Shown piece after piece: positions 58,610 through 64,000 of a DNA stretch of 64,000 nt. Made by a program: the position numbers and the translations under genes. The notes under the pieces were generated by a model that was not told the DNA's origin, did not search any database, and saw only the letters and a list, made by a program, of their open reading frames with translations. The stretch comes from Spirodela intermedia (lineage: Eukaryota; Streptophyta; Magnoliopsida; Alismatales; Araceae). Location: the NCBI GenBank assembly GCA_902729315.2, contig LR746280.1, positions 557,001-621,000 of the forward strand. The letters are read 5' to 3'. Position 1 is the first letter of the stretch; every line of letters begins with the position of its first letter.

Positions 58610-59419
58610 CCCCTTTTGTAGCCTTTGTGGCTTATGGGCTTGAGGGTCTCAAGTGGGCCCACCTCCCCTTAGCCCACTTGTGGGCCCCCATATAAGAGGA
58701 GGAAGGACCCCACCCCCCCTCAAAGGGCGCCGTATTTTTGAGAGAGATTATCGTTTTGTTAGTACCTTCTCCGTGATCTAAGATAGGGAGGGAAGGAGGA
58801 AGAGGAAGGCCGTCGATACCCCCTTCGAGGACTTCGTTCCTCTGTGACGCTGCTGCCCGAGAAGTCCCGCCGCCGCCTGAGACCACTGCCGCCGCCGGCC
58901 ATCTCATTGCCGCCCGGGAGCTCGCCGCCGTCACCGGACGAAACGGTCGCGGTTGCCGCTGCAGCCACCGCCGCCTCTGCTGGAACCCCGTCACGCCGTC
59001 GTGACGAAAGGGGCTCGCTTCGCCTCGCTACGAGCCGTCACCGAGCACTCCGCCGGAGTCTCTCGACTCCTGGTTCGACTGCCGCCTCTTCCTCCGGAAC
59101 TCCACCATAAACTCGCCGGAGCCGCCCTCCGCCGCTCCGCCCAGTCGCTGGCCGTTCGCCGACGAACGCCGACCTGCCGCCGACGTCGGAAGAGACCCTG
59201 CTGCCGTGCCGACGAGCCAGATCCAGTCCAAGCTCCGCACAGGCCCCCGCCGGAGTTTCCCGACGATCCGCCGCCGTCGTGCCGTTTCCGGCGCCGCCTA
59301 GACCAGGAGGGCTCCACCCTCCCTGGTATTGCCGGCTGGATCGTCTCCTTCCTCTGCTCCGCTTCCCGGCGCCGCCAGAGAAGGCCGACCTTTCCGGCGA
59401 CGGTTGGGTCTCCGCCCAA

Positions 59420-59600
59420 CCGCTGACGCTCGGCATTCCCGCCGAAGCGCCGCTGACGCTCGGCATTCCTGCCGAAGTGCCGCTGACGCTCGGCCTTCCC
59501 GCCGACCGTCGACGCTCGGCATTCCCGCCGAAGCGCCGCTGACGCTTGGCAATCCTGCCGAAGCGCCGCAGACGCTCGGCCTTCCCGCCAAAGCGCTGCC
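59420..59600. repeat. 30-bp tandem repeat, six copies
   Basis: 'CCGCTGACGCTCGGCATTCC' followed by CGCCGAAGCG recurs six times, the fourth shortened. In one plus frame it reads ADARHSRRSA repeatedly. Frames on both strands are open across it, but this follows from GC content and period. Confidence 0.88.
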
Positions 59601-60352
59601 GCCGCGTGCCGGCTCTTGCAGCCCGCGCGCCCATCCGGCGCCACTGCCCGCGTGCCCTAGGGAACGCCGCGCGGCTTGCCGTGCGCGCCCGCTAGCGTGC
59701 CCTTTCGGCCCCCCAGTGGGCCCACGCCCACTAGCGTGCCCTTTGGCCCACCTGCAGGCCCACGCCCATGCTGACTGTATCACACCCTAAGACGACGACT
59801 TCCGTGACTCTCGACCAAGACCGACTGTCGACGCTGAGCATCGCTCTTCACTGGATGTCTCTGCCTTCGTCGAATCTCTACTCCATCATGACCCGCCGGG
59901 CTACACAGCCCCGAAGGTTGGCTCCGTACCCTTTCCTCTTAAGTTTAATTATCTCTCGAAAGGTTTCTTGGCTTGTCTCCTCCACCATCAGGAGAACGTA
60001 GACAGAATAGGACGGTTATCAGATTGTGACTTCTGACGCTGGGCTAGATTCACCATTGTTCGTGAGCTACAGCCTTAGGCTACCTCATGATGACCGTTCT
60101 GCTGTCTATTCAGACATGGACTAAGAGGGCTTCACCTTACCACTGTTGAGTGTTTTCGTGAGTTGTTATGTGTTAATCGCACATATTGGTACGCCTACCT
60201 GTATTTAGGTTACGTGGTCAAACCTAGAGTTTAGGGTCCATACATTCTAATCGGATCGATCCAACTACCCCATCTTGTGTCATGAGTTTCATTGATTAGG
60301 TATAGGGTTTTTGCCCTATCCTTCATCACACCTACATGTTGAAACCTACTTA

Positions 60353-60823
60353 GATGTTGGGTATGCTGATGACAAAACAAATCAAAAGTTGACAATTAGT
60401 TATTGCACATATATTAGTGGCAACTTAGCCTCTTGGCACTCTTAGAAGTAAAAGGTTGTATCTTGTTCTAGTGCAAAAGTTGAATATCATGCTATGGCTG
60501 AAACGATGTATGAGATGGTATGACTTCGCTCTCTTCTAGAGAGCCTAGGTGTCACTCCTAAGACACCTATACTTATGCACTATGACAATCAAGTAGTAAT
60601 CTTTATCATCAGAAATCTCACATTCTACAAGTAATCAAGCATATCGAGATTGATTATCATTACATCTGGGACAAGGTTTTGACAAGGTTTATCTCCACAC
60701 CACATGTTACTTCATCCAACTAACTAGCAGACATCTTCACTAAGAACCTTATAGGAGTGTCCTATGATGTTATATATATCAATCTAGGCATATTTAACTT
60801 ATATGCTCCAACATGGGGGAAAG
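60353..60823 (+). pseudogene. Copia element 2 RNase H, second part, and 3' internal region
   Basis: LDVGYADDKTNQKLTISYCT, then SGNLASWHS, SCSSAKVEYHAMAETMYEMV and MHYDNQVV follow copia RNase H (normally RKST.GYC, SW.SKKQ..VSRSSAEAEYRAMA, DNQSA). Decayed by several stops; ends in the purine-rich tract before the 3' LTR. Confidence 0.75.
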
Positions 60824-60950
60824 GGTTTGAACATCCTCCTCTATGTAGTCCATTGGGGTCCATTATTTCTCACTCTTCTCTTGCCTATATAAACACATGT
60901 ATCTCTTCATTTAAAATTAATCTAATTTTAGGGTTTAACCCTTCTCGTCA
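60824..60950 (+). repeat. 3' LTR of copia element 2
   Basis: 127 bp; the initial TG has become GG. Closely similar to 54146-54269. Confidence 0.75.
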
Positions 60951-62123
60951 ATATAAGAGATTAAAGATTTGATAGTTGATCAAGGATGGTCCACATAAAG
61001 CATTAGATGAGTCAATATAGAAACAAACCTCAATATAAAATGCTAGAGTTATGAACATTTTATTAATTATTATTAATATATCTTAATTTAATAATGTCAA
61101 CTTGTGAGATAGCAAAAGAGATATGAGAAAAATTAGAAGTGACTTAAAAATATATCTCAAGTGAAGGAAACTATGATCAACATCTTGGTAAGCAAGTATG
61201 AATTATTTCATATGAACGATGGAGAATCTATTAGTGATCTTATCAAGAGATTTGATAAAATTATTTATGATATGAAAAACCTTGATCAAACTTTTATCAA
61301 TGGAGAATTAAACCAAATGTTACTCTTGTTTTTAATCGATAACTAGATGGCAAAGAAGAAAATCATTATAAAATCTAAAACTTTTAAGTAATATCTATGT
61401 TGTTGAAATCATTACCACTACTAATCCATAAAATTGATGCAGCTAGAAGTAGATTCCTCTCCAAAAAGAGAACTAGTGCAATTACCCTTAAAGCTATTGA
61501 GTCATCTAATAAAGACAACAAAATCACTTTACTGTCTAGATGGGTCAACAAGTTATAGAAAATGAAGAAGAATTTTGCACACAAAAAGGTACATATAAAC
61601 TTCTAGAAAATTTTGATTGCCTCCACTTTGAGTATAAGATACTAAGAGACAACATGTTAATTACCCACTAGTGAAGAGGAAGAATTTAAAGTAGAAATAA
61701 AGAGCAATGATGGCAACATTGAGTAACATCAATTGTAACATAGACAAAGAAATTGAAGAAAAATGGGATTTCTACCTAATGACAATATCCTCTAGTTGAA
61801 AGACTTCAATTAAAGACTTCACATAAAGAAAATCATACACTTAGAAACTCAAAAAATATTTTCGAAAATAAAATTAGATATTAATCTACCCTAGTTGAAA
61901 GATTAGAGAAGGAAAGCAAAAATCTCTTGAAAATTGTTAATAGATTAAATGAAAATTGAGGATACATCCTCTCTAATAATTACACCTACTACTATTGAAC
62001 AATAATATAATACAATTCTTATAACAATAGTAAAAGTAGAAAAAGATGATGAACTTAGAAAAAAAATATCTAGATTAAATTCATTTGAATCAACCATAAA
62101 TTCTATAATACACAAACATATAA

Positions 62124-62284
62124 TGTTAGAATAGGCTCACTAAGCCCACTAGGCCTATTTTGGACTTATTCTCTCCACATCCTCATTCTTTCTTCACTAT
62201 CTCCACTTCTTCCTCTCTTCTATATAACTTCATTAGTCCTCTTCTTCAATAGATCAATTCTAAGGTTTTCTCTTCCTCTTGTCA
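62124..62284 (+). mobile_element. Solo LTR of the short-LTR copia family
   Basis: 161 bp, TGTTAGAATAGGC...CTCTTGTCA, the reverse complement of the LTRs at 44118-44279 and 46678-46854. Flanks are TA-rich on both sides (TATAA / ATATA), so the duplication cannot be defined. Sits inside copia element 3. Confidence 0.85.
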
Positions 62285-63120
62285 ATATATAATAATTAAA
62301 TTAAGTTTTAAAAATAAAAATAAAATAAATAAAAAGTAAAAAATCCAAAGAAAAAGACATTAGGCTACAAAAAAGCTTTTTTAATTTGAGGTTATATCTC
62401 GACAAATTATATGACAAGAAAAGAGCATTAGACATGTTGTTAAGAAGTCAAAAATTGTCATTCAAAAAAGAATTAGGTTTCAATTCAAGATAAAAAAAAC
62501 TCATTTGAAGAATGAAACTAAGACTTTCATAGTGTCCCTAAATAAAAATTAAACCTATAAAATTATATATATAGGTGTCTAATGGAAGTGTAATTAAACC
62601 CAAAGTAATTTAGAATCCCCAACTGAAAAATCTATTGTTAAAGATAAATCTAGGTGTCCAATGAACTACCTCTTGGTGGCACTTGGGCACTAGGAGTTCA
62701 ACACATGTGACTAAATGATAAATCTATTGTTAAAGATATCTTGATTGTTGATAGATTAAATCATAATCTAATAAGCATCAATTAGTCATGTGACAATAAT
62801 ATAGAAGTTAGATATAAAAAGAATGAATACTTGATTTCAAATGATGACAATTGTGAAATTCTATGCACATGTGATAAAGTGAGTTTATATGTCCAAAATC
62901 TTAATGAATTAGCTAAATTTAGTGTTAGTCTTGTGACTAAAAATGATGAAGAAATGGATCTTTAGTATGGAAGACTTGAAATATGAACATTAGGAAAATT
63001 AAGAGATTATCAACATTAGACTTACTTAGAGGACTATATAAACTCACAAAATGTTGAAAATTGTACAATTGAAAGTTGCATCAAGAGAAAAAAATGAAAA
63101 AATAGTTCAAAATAAAAGAA
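62285..63120. other. AT-rich decayed internal region of copia element 3
   Basis: Between gag and integrase of element 3; only stop-ridden frames. Protease motif not confirmed. Confidence 0.4.
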
Positions 63121-64000
63121 TTTATCTTTTAAACACAACCTTTAGATTTGAATCATCTAGACCTAGTTGGTCTAAACAAGGTTAGTAGTTTAGGAAGAAA
63201 ACTATACAATCTTTTTATCATTGATGACTATTCTAGATTTATTTGGTTTTGTTTTTATCAAAAAAATGAAGTATTTGACTATCTTGTAAAGTTTGTTAAG
63301 AAAATATAGAATAAGCTGGGTATACTTATGAAGAAAATAAGAAGTGACTATGGAGGTGAATTTTAAAATATTATGTTATCAAAGTTCTCTAATGAACTAA
63401 GAATCACTATGAATTTTCAGCACCTATGATGCCCCAAGAGAATGGAGTCATTGAGAAGTGATGTATCTAGGACCATATTAGCTAATAGTAAACTCCCTAA
63501 ATTTTATGAGATGATGCCTTTAACATGAGATGTCATGTCACAAATAGAATGTTGATTAGATTAAAACTGAAGAAAACTCCATATGAATTAATAAAGAACA
63601 AGAAGTCAAATGTGAGTAATTTAAAATTATTTTGATGCAAAACTTTTATTCTTAATATTGGTAAAGGGAAATCATGAAATTTTGATCAATGAAGTGATGA
63701 AAGAATATTGTTAGGATAATCCAAAAAATTGAGGGCTTATAGAATATACAACAAAGGAATCTTAGTAGTTAAAGGACTCAATTCATGCTAAATTTATAGA
63801 ACAGTTTAAAGTTCATAAAGGTGTACTTCTTGAGAATGATTGTGTTGAGACATGTTTCATAGATGTTAAAAAAAATCCAAACAAGGAGAACAAGAACTAA
63901 CTCACTTGGAATCAAATGCTTATCATGAGGATTTACCTAGAACTCAGAGACATGCTAAGAGTTATTTAGCTAAATAATGTTATTAGAGATTTAAATGATA

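Larger units (their letters stand above)
58157..60352. mobile_element. GC-rich insertion splitting the RNase H of copia element 2
   Basis: The RNase H reading GHLD (58143-58156) resumes as LDVGYADD at about 60350, so about 2.2 kb were inserted; GATG flanks both sides. The insertion has a hairpin at 58577-58609, an ATATAAGAGG box at 58691-58700, a very GC-rich part (58.8-59.75 kb) with a 30-bp tandem repeat, and an unassigned tail. It looks like an LTR plus leader of another retrotransposon, but no protein domain is recognised. Confidence 0.6.
54146..60950 (+). mobile_element. Ty1/copia element 2 (inner), nested in gag of element 3, itself interrupted
   Basis: LTRs 54146-54269 (124 bp) and 60824-60950 (127 bp) share 'ACATCCTCCT', 'CCTATATAAA' and 'ATGTATCTCTTCATTT'. 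A purine-rich AACATGGGGGAAAGG precedes the 3' LTR. The internal part has gag, protease, integrase, reverse transcriptase and RNase H in the usual copia order, all with many stops. Its removal joins the two gag halves of element 3. Flanking 5-mers (TAAGG, ATATA) show no clear duplication. Confidence 0.8.
54040..64000 (+). mobile_element. Decayed Ty1/copia element 3 (outer), split by a nested copia and running off the right edge
   Basis: Gag starts at the ATG at 54040 (MTSDIIELYNPKLSIFNETN, then YTFWKTRVKIYVVV), is interrupted at 54145, and resumes after 60950. It continues with KETMINILVSKYELFHMNDG and ESISDLIKRFDKIIYDMKNL at about 61160-61290, the UBN2-type gag core. Integrase core follows at about 63180-63370 (LYNLFIIDDYSRFIWFCFYQ, then IRSDYGGEF), with the two catalytic aspartates in place and later similarity broken by stops and shifts. 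No reverse transcriptase in the window. Also carries the solo LTR at 62124-62284. Confidence 0.75.

Noticed and set aside
58991-59783. Long frames on both strands (up to 217 codons)
   Set aside because: High GC removes stops in all frames, and the 30-bp repeat keeps phase; no recognisable protein.

Overview
The window is nuclear DNA of a flowering plant, most likely a monocot. Evidence: spliced genes of plant families (a WRKY factor with the conserved intron after its PR dipeptide, a chloroplast DUF1118/RIQ protein, a CYP72-clan P450), AT-rich gene-poor spacers, and many nested Ty1/copia and Ty3/gypsy retrotransposons. The short CT/GA/TA microsatellites, the Galadriel-like chromovirus and the membrane-protein family would suit a commelinid such as a Zingiberales species, but that is a weak inference. 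I see no rRNA, tRNA or prokaryotic features.

Left end (1-8.7 kb), single-copy genes: first exon of a P450 (minus, running off the left edge), a broken copy of a local multipass membrane-protein family (about 1.06-1.53 kb), a three-exon WRKY gene (2417-3090, minus) of the WRKYGKK group IIc type, a 726-bp almost pure purine tract (4007-4732), and a two-exon chloroplast thylakoid protein gene (7994-8652, plus).

Middle (9.7-53.6 kb): a degraded tandem array. The repeating unit holds a minus-strand gene for a small protein with about four membrane segments, a conserved upstream block, further conserved upstream spacers and a conserved 3' flank. Open copies lie at 21465-22157, 23910-24446, 35565-36341 and 50817-51446; broken or partial copies at about 1.06-1.53, 27.8-28.3 and 31.24-31.47 kb; units that have lost the gene at about 12.1-13.5, 32.9-34.4 and 43.6-49.4 kb. 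The array is cut up by a family of non-autonomous Ty3/gypsy elements (solo LTR 9732-11377; elements 14409-20335 and 38114-43592), a chromovirus fragment (30050-31235), an internally deleted copia (44118-46854) and a young solo LTR (51508-51678).

Right end (54-64 kb): nested copia elements. A copia (54146-60950) sits inside the gag of another copia (54040 to beyond the right edge). The inner one is itself split by a GC-rich insertion (about 58157-60352), and the outer one carries a solo LTR (62124-62284). All are decayed.

The most interesting points are the tandem membrane-protein array with its conserved promoter block, a chimeric ORF joining a family member to a retrotransposon integrase piece, the fresh LTR in the leader of one family gene, and the gypsy family with an extra unrecognised ORF and Trp-to-TGA decay shared between copies.
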